In this document: positions 1 to 8,669 of the stretch, piece by piece
Layout: every line of letters begins with the position of its first letter
How positions within the stretch are numbered: the stretch's first letter is position 1
NCBI GenBank assembly: GCA_016192705.1
Contig: JACPTQ010000057.1
Span: 1 to 36,459, forward strand
Reading direction: 5' to 3'
DNA length: 36,459 bases
Origin: Deltaproteobacteria bacterium
GTDB lineage: Bacteria; Myxococcota; JACPTQ01
Notes under the pieces: generated by a model
Databases searched by the model: none
Told to the model about the DNA's origin: nothing
The model's input: only the letters and a program-made list of their open reading frames with translations
Program-made: the position numbers and the translations under genes

Positions 1-251
1 GGCGTGGGATTGCCGTTCTCGTGATGTTTGATTCATTTCGTGCAGACTCACATTTCATGTCAGACCCGAGGACTTCCGCGAGCCGGAGCAAGCCCAGACC
101 CCGCCCGTCCCACGCTAATCTTTCCCGTTATCCGGGAATCGGGGTGCCCATAGCACCCACGTCCACCTTGCCTTAGAATAATGGAAGAAAGAAGAGATCC
201 TTGGTGCGCCGGAGCCGTCGTAACAAGGGATCGAAGGGAGATTCCGCTTTG
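1..251. other. Upstream region of the MoxR/VWA operon, no supported gene
   Basis: No convincing gene is seen here. The third forward frame is open from the window edge to a TAG at 173-175, but its translation resembles no family I recognise; it could be the tail of an upstream gene. On the minus strand an ATG at 58-56 opens a frame of about 19 codons to the edge, too short to judge. The region holds a short perfect dyad (142-158), a TAGAAT hexamer at 174-179 that could be a -10 element, and an AAGGGAG ribosome-binding site at 234-240 that fixes the start of the first operon gene. Confidence 0.5.
142..158. promoter_or_regulatory. Perfect 6-bp dyad (possible operator or weak hairpin)
   Basis: GGGTGC (142-147) and GCACCC (153-158) form a perfect inverted repeat around a 5-nt loop, about 95 nt upstream of the first operon gene and just before a TAGAAT hexamer (174-179). 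No T-run follows, so an intrinsic terminator is unlikely. An operator for the operon is possible but unproven. Confidence 0.3.
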
Positions 252-2105
252 ATGAAAGCGTTGCGCGCGGCCCGACACCACCCCGTCTTTGGCGCAATCC
301 AGAGGGTGCGCCTCCGTCTCGCAACACAGCGTGCGATCGATACGCTGGCCTGGGCGCTCGTGGGTGCGGGCGTTGCGGCGGTTGGGCTCGTTTTCGCCTG
401 GCGGCTCGAGTGGCTCACGGAGGGCGACCTCCTCTATATTGCCACACCCGCACTCGGTGCCGCCGTTTTCGTCGCGGCCGTTTTTGCGCTCGCACTCCCG
501 GTTCCCGTCCCGACAGCGCTCGAGCGCATTGATCGCGCGGGCAAACTGACCGATCGCGCTGGTTCGGCCTTTGAGTTCATGCAAGCGGGCCCGCTCACCG
601 ACTTTCAACGCGCGCAGCTTGACGATGCCGCCCGTCACCTCACCTCGTTTCGGGCGCGGAGCGTCGTGCGGTTCAAAACACCCGAAGCGTTCGTCTGGGC
701 CATCTTCGCGGGGGTCGCGGCGGTCCTCGCGTCGCTGGCCGATTTCTCAAAGCCCCCGACCCCGGACCCGATCGCTGAAGAAAAAACTTTGCCACCCTCG
801 CTTCCCCGCGACGTGATCGCCGAAGGGCAAACAGAAACAAACGAAATCGCGCGAGAAGCCGAGGTGCTCAAATCTGAGGAGTTGAAAGCGGTCGCGCGTG
901 AGCTCGAACGAATTTACCGCGATGCCGAGCGCGGAAACTTGTCGCGGCGCGATTTGCTTGCGCGCGTCAACGAGCTGGAGAGACGAATGAACGAGGCACG
1001 GCGTGCGGCGCTCGACCCGGAGCTGAAAGCGCTCGCAGCGATTTCGAAGAAGCTGCTTGGAAACCGGTTGACCAAAGAACTCGCGAAGGCGCTCAAGGAA
1101 GGGAACCTCGCGAAGGCGCGAGAGGAGCTCGAAAAGCTCGCGAAGCAACTTCGCGACAAGCCGCCCGACAAAGCGACCGAACGAAAGCTCGAGCAGCTGA
1201 TGCGCGAGATGGCAAAGACCGAGTCGAAGGCGGTCGAGCGAATGAAGGCTGAGGCGGAGAGCCTAAAGAAAAAGGCGTCGGAAGCGGAATCGAAGGGCGC
1301 GGCTGGGGCCGATGCGAAACGAGAGCGCGAACGCAAGCGCGAGCAGCTTGAGCGAGAGCGCGAGCGGCGCGAAAACGGTGCGCCGGGACAGATGTCGAAG
1401 GAGATGCAGCGCGCGGCGGACCAGCTCGCGAAGGGGGACCGACAAGGCGCGTCGAAGAGTCTCGAGCGCGCGGCCGAAAAGCTTGGCGAGGCGGAGCGAC
1501 GCGCTGGAGAGCAAGCGTTGCGGCAGCGGGCGAGCGGGGCGATCGGCGAGGCGAAGGAGGCGCTGCGGCAGGGTGGGAATCGACCCAAATCGGTCGATGA
1601 TTTCAAGCAGCGCGCAGCGGGACACGATCACCGCGAGGGCAAGGAGTGCCCCGCGTGTCACGGGCAAAAAGGTGGCAGCGACGGAAAGTCGCAAGCGGGG
1701 CGACGGGGCGAGCGGCTCGCGCGCGAGGGGCGGGCGTCGAAGCCCGGCGAGAAGGGCGGTGACGGCGAGCGAGGCGGGAAACCGGGGCAGGGCGCGGACA
1801 CGCCAAAGGGAGGGAAGCCGTCGGGCGGCGCGGGCGCGGGAAGCGATGAGGCCCTCTTGGGCGAATCGACGGAACTGAAGTCGACGCGCAAAGAAGAGCG
1901 TCTCGGCGCGACCGAGGGGCGCGGCGAAACGGTGTCGGAGGTGATCGCGGGCGGCGCGCAAAAGGGGTTTACATCGCGTCGATACCGGAACGTCTACGCG
2001 GCGTATCGGCGCGTTGCGGAAGAGGTCATGGAGAACGACCGCCGCATTCCGCACTCATTTAAGCGACTCATTCAACGATACATGGAGCTCATTCGACCAC
2101 GTTAG
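252..2105 (+). CDS. Three-TM protein with long charged coiled-coil domain (DUF4175-like), first gene of the MoxR/VWA operon
   Basis: A protein of 617 aa. The ATG at 252 is preferred over an in-frame TTG at 201 because AAGGGAG lies 11 nt upstream and the hydrophobic N-terminus then follows directly. Hydrophobic segments lie near residues 31-50, 60-83 and 145-164. The basic N-terminus and basic loop between TM2 and TM3 suggest N-in topology, so the C-terminal 450 residues would be periplasmic. That part is an extremely charged Arg/Lys/Glu-rich coiled coil (about 195-445), then a Gly/Lys-rich linker (about 475-555), and a conserved-looking tail ending in YRNVYAAYRRVAEEV and a short ELIRPR. A CPACH motif sits at 466-470. 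The general plan matches large coiled-coil membrane proteins found beside MoxR/DUF58 genes; the exact role is unknown. The next gene starts 8 nt downstream. Confidence 0.8.
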   Translation: MKALRAARHHPVFGAIQRVRLRLATQRAIDTLAWALVGAGVAAVGLVFAWRLEWLTEGDLLYIATPALGAAVFVAAVFALALPVPVPTALERIDRAGKLTDRAGSAFEFMQAGPLTDFQRAQLDDAARHLTSFRARSVVRFKTPEAFVWAIFAGVAAVLASLADFSKPPTPDPIAEEKTLPPSLPRDVIAEGQTETNEIAREAEVLKSEELKAVARELERIYRDAERGNLSRRDLLARVNELERRMNEARRAALDPELKALAAISKKLLGNRLTKELAKALKEGNLAKAREELEKLAKQLRDKPPDKATERKLEQLMREMAKTESKAVERMKAEAESLKKKASEAESKGAAGADAKRERERKREQLERERERRENGAPGQMSKEMQRAADQLAKGDRQGASKSLERAAEKLGEAERRAGEQALRQRASGAIGEAKEALRQGGNRPKSVDDFKQRAAGHDHREGKECPACHGQKGGSDGKSQAGRRGERLAREGRASKPGEKGGDGERGGKPGQGADTPKGGKPSGGAGAGSDEALLGESTELKSTRKEERLGATEGRGETVSEVIAGGAQKGFTSRRYRNVYAAYRRVAEEVMENDRRIPHSFKRLIQRYMELIRPR

Positions 2106-2113
2106 GAGAGGGA

Positions 2114-3118
2114 ATGGAAAACAAAACAGGCACAGACACGCGAGCGATCGATGCGCAGGCTGAACAGTTTCGGCGCACGTTTTTGCGCGTCGCCGAGGAG
2201 ACCGCGAAAGTTATCGTCGGGCAGCGCGACATCATTGAAGGGGTGCTGACGTGCCTCGTCGCGCAGGGGCACGCGCTCCTCGAGGGCGTCCCCGGGCTGG
2301 GAAAAACGCGGCTCGTAAAAACGCTCGGCGACACGATGCATCTCACGTTCTCGCGGATCCAATTTACACCCGACCTCATGCCCGCGGACATCGTCGGCAC
2401 CAACATCATCGCGGAGCGCGGCGGCGAGCGCCGTTTTGAGTTTCAGCGCGGCCCGGTCTTCGCGAACCTTGTGCTCGCCGACGAAATCAACCGCGCGACC
2501 CCCAAAACGCAGTCGGCGCTCCTCGAGGCGATGCAGGAGCGAAGCGTCACGGTCGCGAAAACCACGACAAAGCTCGACCCGCCGTTTTTCGTGCTTGCCA
2601 CGCAGAACCCGCTCGAAATGGAAGGCACGTACCCACTGCCCGAAGCGCAGCTCGACCGCTTCTTTTTTAAGCTGAAGGTTGGCTTCCCATCGCGAGACGA
2701 GCTCCACGCGATTCTTGACCGCACAACGCAATCCGACGAGCCAACCGTTGCCGCGACCGTCAGCCGCGATGAAGTCCTCGCGATGCGGGACACGCTTCTG
2801 GCCGTGCCCGTCGCGCGCTACGTGCAGGACTATGCGATTCGCCTCGTCCTCGCGACGCACCCGTCGAAGGACGCGCCCGACTCAACGCGAAAGTTCGTTC
2901 GTTACGGCGCGAGCCCGCGCGGCGGTCAGGCCCTCATGCTGGCGGGCAAAGTCAACGCCCTCCTCGGCGGGCGCTACTCCGTTGGGATCGACGACGTGCG
3001 CGCGGCCGCGAAAGCTGCGCTCCGACATCGCATCATTCTAAACTTCGAAGGCGAAGCCGAAGGCGTCGACACCGACGCTATCATCGAAAAACTGATCCTC
3101 GAGGTGCCCGAGCGGTGA
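2114..3118 (+). CDS. MoxR-family AAA+ ATPase
   Basis: A protein of 334 aa, the usual length for MoxR ATPases, which act as chaperones for VWA-domain partners. The Walker A motif GVPGLGKT is at residues 58-65, Walker B LVLADE at 119-124 with the family-typical DEINRATPKTQ following, sensor 1 ATQNP at 162-166, and the LDRF segment at 180-183. No signal peptide or TM segment is present, so the protein is cytoplasmic. An AGGAGAGG ribosome-binding site lies just before the ATG. Its stop codon overlaps the GTG start of the DUF58 gene (GTGA), which is the normal order for MoxR-DUF58-VWA operons. The ATPase motifs are intact. The substrate cannot be read from sequence; one of the VWA proteins of this operon is the likely partner. 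Confidence 0.95.
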   Translation: MENKTGTDTRAIDAQAEQFRRTFLRVAEETAKVIVGQRDIIEGVLTCLVAQGHALLEGVPGLGKTRLVKTLGDTMHLTFSRIQFTPDLMPADIVGTNIIAERGGERRFEFQRGPVFANLVLADEINRATPKTQSALLEAMQERSVTVAKTTTKLDPPFFVLATQNPLEMEGTYPLPEAQLDRFFFKLKVGFPSRDELHAILDRTTQSDEPTVAATVSRDEVLAMRDTLLAVPVARYVQDYAIRLVLATHPSKDAPDSTRKFVRYGASPRGGQALMLAGKVNALLGGRYSVGIDDVRAAAKAALRHRIILNFEGEAEGVDTDAIIEKLILEVPER

Positions 3119-4002
3119 ATAAGCGGCTCCAATACTTCGACGGCGATTTTTTGAAACAGCTCGAATTGCTTCACATCATCTCAAAGAAAATCGTCGTCGG
3201 CCGCGAGCGCGCGGAGCGCAAAGCGAAGCGAATTGGCAGCGGCGTCGAATTCGCCGACCACCGCGAATATGTTCTCGGCGACGATCTCCGCTACCTCGAT
3301 TGGAACGCGTACGGCCGCAGCGACCGCATGCTCCTTCGCCTCTTCCAGGAGGAAGAAGATCTTCACGTCAATTTGATCGTCGACGGCAGCGCGTCGATGG
3401 CCGCTGGCCACCCGACGAAGTTCGACACGGCACGGCGCCTCGCCGCAGCACTCGGCTACATCGCTCTCGCCAACCTCGACCGCGTCGGCGTCACATGCGT
3501 CGACGACGCCGTTCGCGCGCGCTCGCCCGCAAGCCGCGGCCGGTCGCACATTTTTCACCTGTTCGATTTTTTATCGGGGCTCGAACCCGGCGCCGGCACC
3601 GATCTCGCAACTGCCGTCAAGAACACCGTTCATGGCGCGGAACGCCGCGGCATGGCCGTACTCCTCAGCGATTTCTTCGACGCACACGGTTACGAAAACG
3701 CGATCCGCTGGCTCGTGTACCGGCGTTACTCTCCCATCGTTATTCAGATCGTCGACGACGCGCCCACCACGACGACACTGCGCGGCGACGTCGAGCTCGT
3801 CGACTGCGAATCGGGTCGCACCTTGGCCGCGACGCTGTCTCCCACCGTGCACCGCGAATACCGCGACTCGATTACAACCCACGAGCACAACCTCGAACGC
3901 TTCTGCACGGAAAACAACGTCCTCTACTTTCGCGCGCCGGTGCAGCAGCCGTTTCAAGACGTCGTTCTCCGACTGTTTCGCGCGGGGAGATTCCTCAAAT
4001 GA
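3115..4002 (+). CDS. DUF58 domain protein with VWA-like MIDAS
   Basis: A protein of 295 aa. The DUF58 signature is clear at residues 41-85: a GSGVEF start, the YVLGDDLRYLDWNAYGRSD core, then LLRLFQEEED. It is followed by a VWA-type metal site: D90-G-S92-A-S94, T162 in GAGTD, and D186 in LLSDF. No membrane segment is visible, so it should be cytoplasmic or peripheral. The GTG start overlaps the moxR-type stop by three bases, with GAGGTG 8 nt upstream, and its own stop overlaps the next start (ATGA). Such overlaps point to translational coupling. DUF58 proteins are near-constant partners of MoxR ATPases; their biochemical role is not firmly established. Confidence 0.92.
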   Translation: MNKRLQYFDGDFLKQLELLHIISKKIVVGRERAERKAKRIGSGVEFADHREYVLGDDLRYLDWNAYGRSDRMLLRLFQEEEDLHVNLIVDGSASMAAGHPTKFDTARRLAAALGYIALANLDRVGVTCVDDAVRARSPASRGRSHIFHLFDFLSGLEPGAGTDLATAVKNTVHGAERRGMAVLLSDFFDAHGYENAIRWLVYRRYSPIVIQIVDDAPTTTTLRGDVELVDCESGRTLAATLSPTVHREYRDSITTHEHNLERFCTENNVLYFRAPVQQPFQDVVLRLFRAGRFLK

Positions 4003-6026
4003 ACTTCGCGCGCCTCGACATGCAACTCTTCGCGGCGATCCTCGGCGCCGGCATCGGTGTCATGGTCATTCTGTACATCTTGAAGGTTCGGCGACGGCGT
4101 GTCGTCGTTCCCCACATCGAGCTGTGGCAGTTTGCGGCGCGCCGCCGCGAGGCGCGAACGCTCTGGCAGCACTTGCGCCGGTTCTTCTCGTTCCTCTTGC
4201 AGGCCGCCTTCGTAACGCTCCTCGCGTTTGCCATTGCCGATCCTCAGCGCATCATCGACCCGGTTGATGCGCGATCGCACGTCATCATCATCGACGGCAC
4301 CGCGACCATGCGCACACGCCTCGCGGGAACCACCGAAACGCGCTTCGACCGGGCGAAAGCCCTTGCACGACAGCTCGCCGAGCGAAAACCCTCGGCAGAA
4401 GACGCGATGATCGTTGTCTCGTCCGCACACCCCACCCCGCTTTCACCGTTTTCGCGCGACGCGACCACGATCGTCGAATCGATTTCGCGTGCGGCGCCGA
4501 CCGACGTCCACGCCACGCTTGACGAGGCCCTCCGCCGTGGCGCTGATTTCTTGCTCAACCGACCGTCGCCACGATTGACCGTCATCACAGACTTCGTCAC
4601 ACCCCTCGTCGAAAAGAAGTGGCGAAACGCGTTACCCGCTGCGCTCCACTTCGAAGCGCACGGCGTCGGCGAGCGCGCCGCAAACATCGGCATCACATCG
4701 CTGTCCGCGCGACGAAGCCTCGCGGATCCGCGAATCTACGAGCTCTTTGCGAGCCTCCGCAATTTCAACGAAGCCGAAACCTCCTCGGAACTTTCGATTT
4801 ACGCCGTTACGGGGAAACGGTGCGCCTCGAACCTCGATTGCGTTGGGGCCGGCGAATGCGTGACGGAGGCGTCCCTCTGCGGCACCGTTCAAGAAACGAC
4901 ACGCGTTCCGCTCAAGCCCGGCGAACGCGTGATCCGAACGTTCACTGGCGAATCGTCCGCGGCCGGTCGGTTTGTCGCCACCCTCGCGGCATCGCCCGGG
5001 TCGACGAGCGACGATTTCCCGACCGACAATGTCGCAACCGCAACGCTCCCCCCGCGTCCGCTCACGCGTGTGCTCCATGTCACGAACGGAAATCTCTACT
5101 TGAAGGGGCTTTTCGCTCTCGCGCCCGAGCAGTTCGACGTGACCGAGATGACGCCCGATCGATTCAAGTCGAAAGCGAACTCGTTGCCCGCGCACGACGT
5201 CATCCTCTTCGAAGACTTTGTCCCCACCGAAATTCCCCGCGTACCTTACGTCGTCTTCGCGCCCAGCGGGAACGACGCGCCGTTTGCGAGCGCACCCGAA
5301 GTCAAACTGCCGCTCGTGACCGATGTCTCCAAGAAGCACCCGATCACACGTTGGCTGGCGCTCAAGGACGTTAATATTGCGTCGGCGTTTCCGCTCAAGC
5401 CCCGCGCCGGCGACACCGTTCTCGTGCGCGGAATCTCGGCGACGGGTGGCGACGTTCCACTTGTCGTTGCGCGCGACGGCGCCATCGCGGCTCCCGGAAC
5501 ACGCTCGAGTGGCGGCCCCGGCCACGTTCAACCGCGCGCGCTCGCGATCGCCTTCGATGTCCGACGAAGCGACTTCGCCCTTCGCGTCTCTTTCCCCCTT
5601 CTCATCATCAACACGATCCATTGGTTTCAAGGACAATCGGATTCTGACACGGCGACGTACGGCACAGGGATCGCGCAGCGTGTCAATGTTCCGCGTGAAA
5701 GTCGCTCGCTCACGATTGAAACACCGAGCGGCAGCAAAGCCCGAACGGGTGTGGTCGGCGGCGTCGCGAGCTTCGCACCCAACCAAGTCGGCTTCTATGT
5801 TCTTCGTGACGGCGACCGTGAACTCGCGACCGTCGCGGCGAATCTCCCCGAATCCGCCGATTCGCATTTTTCGCCGCCGGCCGACGCGCGCGCCGCAACC
5901 CGCATCGAGCCGCGCGCCAAGCTCGTTGAACGGGCGAGTTTCGACATCTGGTTCATTCTCGTTGCGATCGCGCTCGCACTCACGACGCTCGAGTGGGTGA
6001 GCTACCACCGGAGGTTGACGGTTTAG
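3999..6026 (+). CDS. BatA-like VWA membrane protein with variant metal site and Cys cluster
   Basis: A protein of 675 aa. The ATG at 3999 overlaps the previous stop (ATGA) and has GGGGAG 8-9 nt upstream; the frame is open further upstream but only as a shadow inside the DUF58 gene. The N-terminus has the BatA-type layout: TM about 8-29, a basic loop with the HIELWQF segment, TM about 60-80, then a VWA fold starting SHVIIIDGTATM. The metal-site motif reads D99-x-T101-x-T103 instead of DxSxS. A Cys cluster (C275, C281, C287, C294) lies after the VWA fold, suggesting an oxidised extracytoplasmic insert. A long C-terminal region follows and ends in a TM at about 648-667 with a short basic tail. 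It is probably an inner-membrane partner of the MoxR ATPase. The variant site may bind metal weakly or not at all. Confidence 0.87.
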   Translation: MNFARLDMQLFAAILGAGIGVMVILYILKVRRRRVVVPHIELWQFAARRREARTLWQHLRRFFSFLLQAAFVTLLAFAIADPQRIIDPVDARSHVIIIDGTATMRTRLAGTTETRFDRAKALARQLAERKPSAEDAMIVVSSAHPTPLSPFSRDATTIVESISRAAPTDVHATLDEALRRGADFLLNRPSPRLTVITDFVTPLVEKKWRNALPAALHFEAHGVGERAANIGITSLSARRSLADPRIYELFASLRNFNEAETSSELSIYAVTGKRCASNLDCVGAGECVTEASLCGTVQETTRVPLKPGERVIRTFTGESSAAGRFVATLAASPGSTSDDFPTDNVATATLPPRPLTRVLHVTNGNLYLKGLFALAPEQFDVTEMTPDRFKSKANSLPAHDVILFEDFVPTEIPRVPYVVFAPSGNDAPFASAPEVKLPLVTDVSKKHPITRWLALKDVNIASAFPLKPRAGDTVLVRGISATGGDVPLVVARDGAIAAPGTRSSGGPGHVQPRALAIAFDVRRSDFALRVSFPLLIINTIHWFQGQSDSDTATYGTGIAQRVNVPRESRSLTIETPSGSKARTGVVGGVASFAPNQVGFYVLRDGDRELATVAANLPESADSHFSPPADARAATRIEPRAKLVERASFDIWFILVAIALALTTLEWVSYHRRLTV

Positions 6027-6035
6027 GGAATCACC

Positions 6036-8669
6036 ATGTTGGCGCAACTGCACTTTGATCACCCCGACCTTCTGTGGCTCCTTCTTGTGGTGCCGGTTCT
6101 CGTGATAGTGCTTTGGCGTTCGCTCGCCGACTTGCCCGCATGGCAGCTTGCGTTGTCGCTCCTCGTGCGCGCCGTCATCGTCGCCGCGCTCGTCGTGGGC
6201 CTCGTTCGCCCGCACCGTTTTGAAACGACGCACAAGATCGCCGTCGCGGTCCTCGCCGATGTCTCGGAGAGCATTCCCGACGAGGCGCTCAAAGAGGCGC
6301 AGGCGTTCATCGATACCGCTTGGGCGGCGCGCGGTGATGCGGAGATTCACGTCGTCAGTTTTGGCGCGCGACCGCACCTCGTTCCCGCTTCCGCGCCCGC
6401 GTCCGCAACCGCACCCGCTTCCGCTACCGCTACCGCAACCGATCCCAAGCTCCAAGGCGCCCCCCGCCTCGCCCGGCACACCGCGGCACAAGGCGGCGGT
6501 CGTGAATCGGATCTCGCGGCCGCGCTGCGTATGGCCGTTGGTCTCTTTCCGACCGGAACCATTCGCCGGATCGCTCTCCTCTCGGACGGCCGCGAAACCC
6601 GGGGCAGTGCCCTTGCCGCCGCAACGGAGCTCGCCGCGCTCGGGGTGCGGCTCCACGTCGTGCCGCTCACCATCAAGGAGCGCCCCGAAGCGCTCGTGCG
6701 CACGCTGCAAACGCCCGACAAGGTCCCGCTCGGAAAGCCGTTCGACGTTCGCGCCGAGGTCTGGTCAAGCCTTGAAACCGACGCGACGGTCACGCTCGAA
6801 CGCGATGGGTACCGGGAAAGTGCACGGCGCGCCGTCAAGTTGAAGCCCGGCGCGCAGGAGGTCGCATTCCGTGTCAAAGTGAGCGACCCGGGCCTCACGA
6901 CGTTTCGCGTTCAGCTGACCGCCGCAAAAGACACGATTCGCGAGAACAACACCATTTCGGAAGCTGTTTTCGTCGAGGAGCGTCCCCGCATTCTCTACAT
7001 CGAGGGCGAAGATCGTTTCGCGCACTACCTGGCGAACGCGCTCCGCCGCCAGGAGCTCGACGTTCAAGTCCGCGGCCCAAGCGGGTTTCCGATGACCACA
7101 ACCGATCTGCTTCGTTTTGACTTGGTTGTGCTCTCCGACGTCGCCGCGCTCTACTTGTCGTCCGGCCAAATGCGCGCGCTCGAGTCGTACGTCTCGACGC
7201 ACGGGGGCGGCTTCCTCATGGCCGGGGGCGTCAACAGTTTTGGCCCAGGTGGATATCACCGCACGCGCGTTGAGGCGATGCTGCCGGTCCGACTCGACGT
7301 TGAACGTCGACGTGAAGCGCCGACGGTTGCCATCGCCCTTCTCATCGACAAATCGGGCAGCATGCAGGGACCGAAAATCGAAATGGCGAAAGACGCGGCC
7401 AAGGCTGTTGTCGAACTCCTTGGGAACGAAGACCAAATTTCGATCATTCCCTTTGACAGCGCCGCGCACGCCCTCGTTCCGCTGCAGCCGGCTTCGAATC
7501 GCTCGCGCCTCATCGCCGACATCTCGCGCCTCTACGCGTCCGGCGGCACGAATTTTTATCCGGCGCTCGAACTCGCCTACCAAGAACTCGCCGCCACCCG
7601 CGCCCGCCACAAACACGCGATTCTCCTGTCGGACGGACAAGCGCCATCGCAAGGAATCGCCGAGCTGGTCGACAACATGCAGGCCGAGCAGATCACTGTG
7701 TCGACCGTCGGCGTCGGGGCCGACACCGACATGAAGACGTTGCGCATGATCGCCGAGCGAGGCGGCGGTCGCTGGTATTTCACCGAAGACGCCCACAACA
7801 TCCCAAAGATTTTTGCAAAAGAAACGTCGACGCTTACGCGCACCGCTGTCGTCGACCTGGCGACCAACGCGCGCGTCGTCGCACATGCGCAGTTCCTGAA
7901 GGGGATTGACATGGCCTCGGCGCCGGTCTTGACGGGATACGTGTCGACAAAGCCGCGCTCGCAAGCCGAGGTGGTGCTCGTCTCGGATTTCCGCGAGCCG
8001 ATCCTCGCGCGATGGCGATATGGGCTCGGCAAAGTCGCGGCGTTTACCAGCGACGTCAAGAATCGCTGGGGCGCCGAATGGCTCGGCTGGAGCGCCTATC
8101 CAAAGTTCTGGGCGCAGCTCGCACGCGACACGATGCGACAACGATTTTACCGGCGATTCGACATGCGCGCCGTTCCGGACGAAGACAACGCCCGCGTCGT
8201 CGCCATCGCCGTCGACGACAGCGAACGTTATCTCAACGGCCTCACCGCTACGCTCGACATCGTCGACCCGAAGGGCGCGCGAACGAAGGCCCCGCTTCAA
8301 CAATCGGCGCCCGGACAATACGAGGCCAAAATCCCGCTCACGCAATTTGGATCGTACGCCCTTCACGCGGAGTTTCGCGGGGCGGCCGGCGCCGTCGTCG
8401 GCATCTCCGACACCGGTGTCGTGAAGCCGTATCCGCGCGAATTCTCTGAGACGGGAAGCGACACCGCCCTGCTCGCATCGGTGGCTTCAACGACGGGCGG
8501 GCTCGTCGCGCCGTCAAGCGATGTCCTGCTCAAATGGCAAGGCGAGCCCGGAGAGCGCCGTCGCGAAGAGCTGTGGCCATTCATCGTGGCGGCTGCGCTC
8601 GCCCTTTTTCTCATCGACGTCTTCTTGCGCCGAATTCGATTGGGACGCGCGCGGGAGGTTCGCCTGTGA
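6036..8669 (+). CDS. Membrane protein with two VWA domains flanking a glutamine-amidotransferase-like domain
   Basis: A protein of 877 aa. AGGGA at 6025-6029, partly over the previous stop, gives a good ribosome-binding site for the ATG at 6036. Two TM segments lie at about 11-28 and 36-57. VWA domain 1 starts at about residue 68 with DVSES at 75-79 and SDGRE near 183. A GATase-like Rossmann segment follows at about 319-415 (ILYIEGED, later GGGFLMAGG) without an obvious catalytic Cys. VWA domain 2 starts at about 431 with a perfect DKSGS at 438-442, then GGTNF and LLSDG. A C-terminal TM (about 848-866) precedes a basic tail. The plan matches the large VWA/GATase-like proteins seen next to BatA-type genes. 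A hexanucleotide repeat encodes an Ala-x spacer at 118-135. The stop overlaps the next start (GTGA). Confidence 0.9.
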   Translation: MLAQLHFDHPDLLWLLLVVPVLVIVLWRSLADLPAWQLALSLLVRAVIVAALVVGLVRPHRFETTHKIAVAVLADVSESIPDEALKEAQAFIDTAWAARGDAEIHVVSFGARPHLVPASAPASATAPASATATATDPKLQGAPRLARHTAAQGGGRESDLAAALRMAVGLFPTGTIRRIALLSDGRETRGSALAAATELAALGVRLHVVPLTIKERPEALVRTLQTPDKVPLGKPFDVRAEVWSSLETDATVTLERDGYRESARRAVKLKPGAQEVAFRVKVSDPGLTTFRVQLTAAKDTIRENNTISEAVFVEERPRILYIEGEDRFAHYLANALRRQELDVQVRGPSGFPMTTTDLLRFDLVVLSDVAALYLSSGQMRALESYVSTHGGGFLMAGGVNSFGPGGYHRTRVEAMLPVRLDVERRREAPTVAIALLIDKSGSMQGPKIEMAKDAAKAVVELLGNEDQISIIPFDSAAHALVPLQPASNRSRLIADISRLYASGGTNFYPALELAYQELAATRARHKHAILLSDGQAPSQGIAELVDNMQAEQITVSTVGVGADTDMKTLRMIAERGGGRWYFTEDAHNIPKIFAKETSTLTRTAVVDLATNARVVAHAQFLKGIDMASAPVLTGYVSTKPRSQAEVVLVSDFREPILARWRYGLGKVAAFTSDVKNRWGAEWLGWSAYPKFWAQLARDTMRQRFYRRFDMRAVPDEDNARVVAIAVDDSERYLNGLTATLDIVDPKGARTKAPLQQSAPGQYEAKIPLTQFGSYALHAEFRGAAGAVVGISDTGVVKPYPREFSETGSDTALLASVASTTGGLVAPSSDVLLKWQGEPGERRREELWPFIVAAALALFLIDVFLRRIRLGRAREVRL
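6387..6440 (+). repeat. Nine in-frame GCNNCC hexamers
   Basis: Nine consecutive 6-base units of the form GCNNCC encode alternating Ala with Ser, Pro or Thr (residues 118-135 of the double-VWA protein). The array sits in a surface loop of VWA domain 1. Because the unit is 6 bp, gain or loss of copies would keep the frame, so the spacer length may vary between strains. Confidence 0.8.

Noticed and set aside
1-58. Divergent minus-strand gene starting at 58
   Set aside because: Only about 19 codons lie in the window and no ribosome-binding site is clear; cannot be judged.
4632-6710. Long minus-strand open frame (692 codons) opposite the BatA-like and double-VWA genes
   Set aside because: Shadow of GC-rich coding sequence; its translation is Arg-rich with no family features, and the plus strand holds well-recognised domains.
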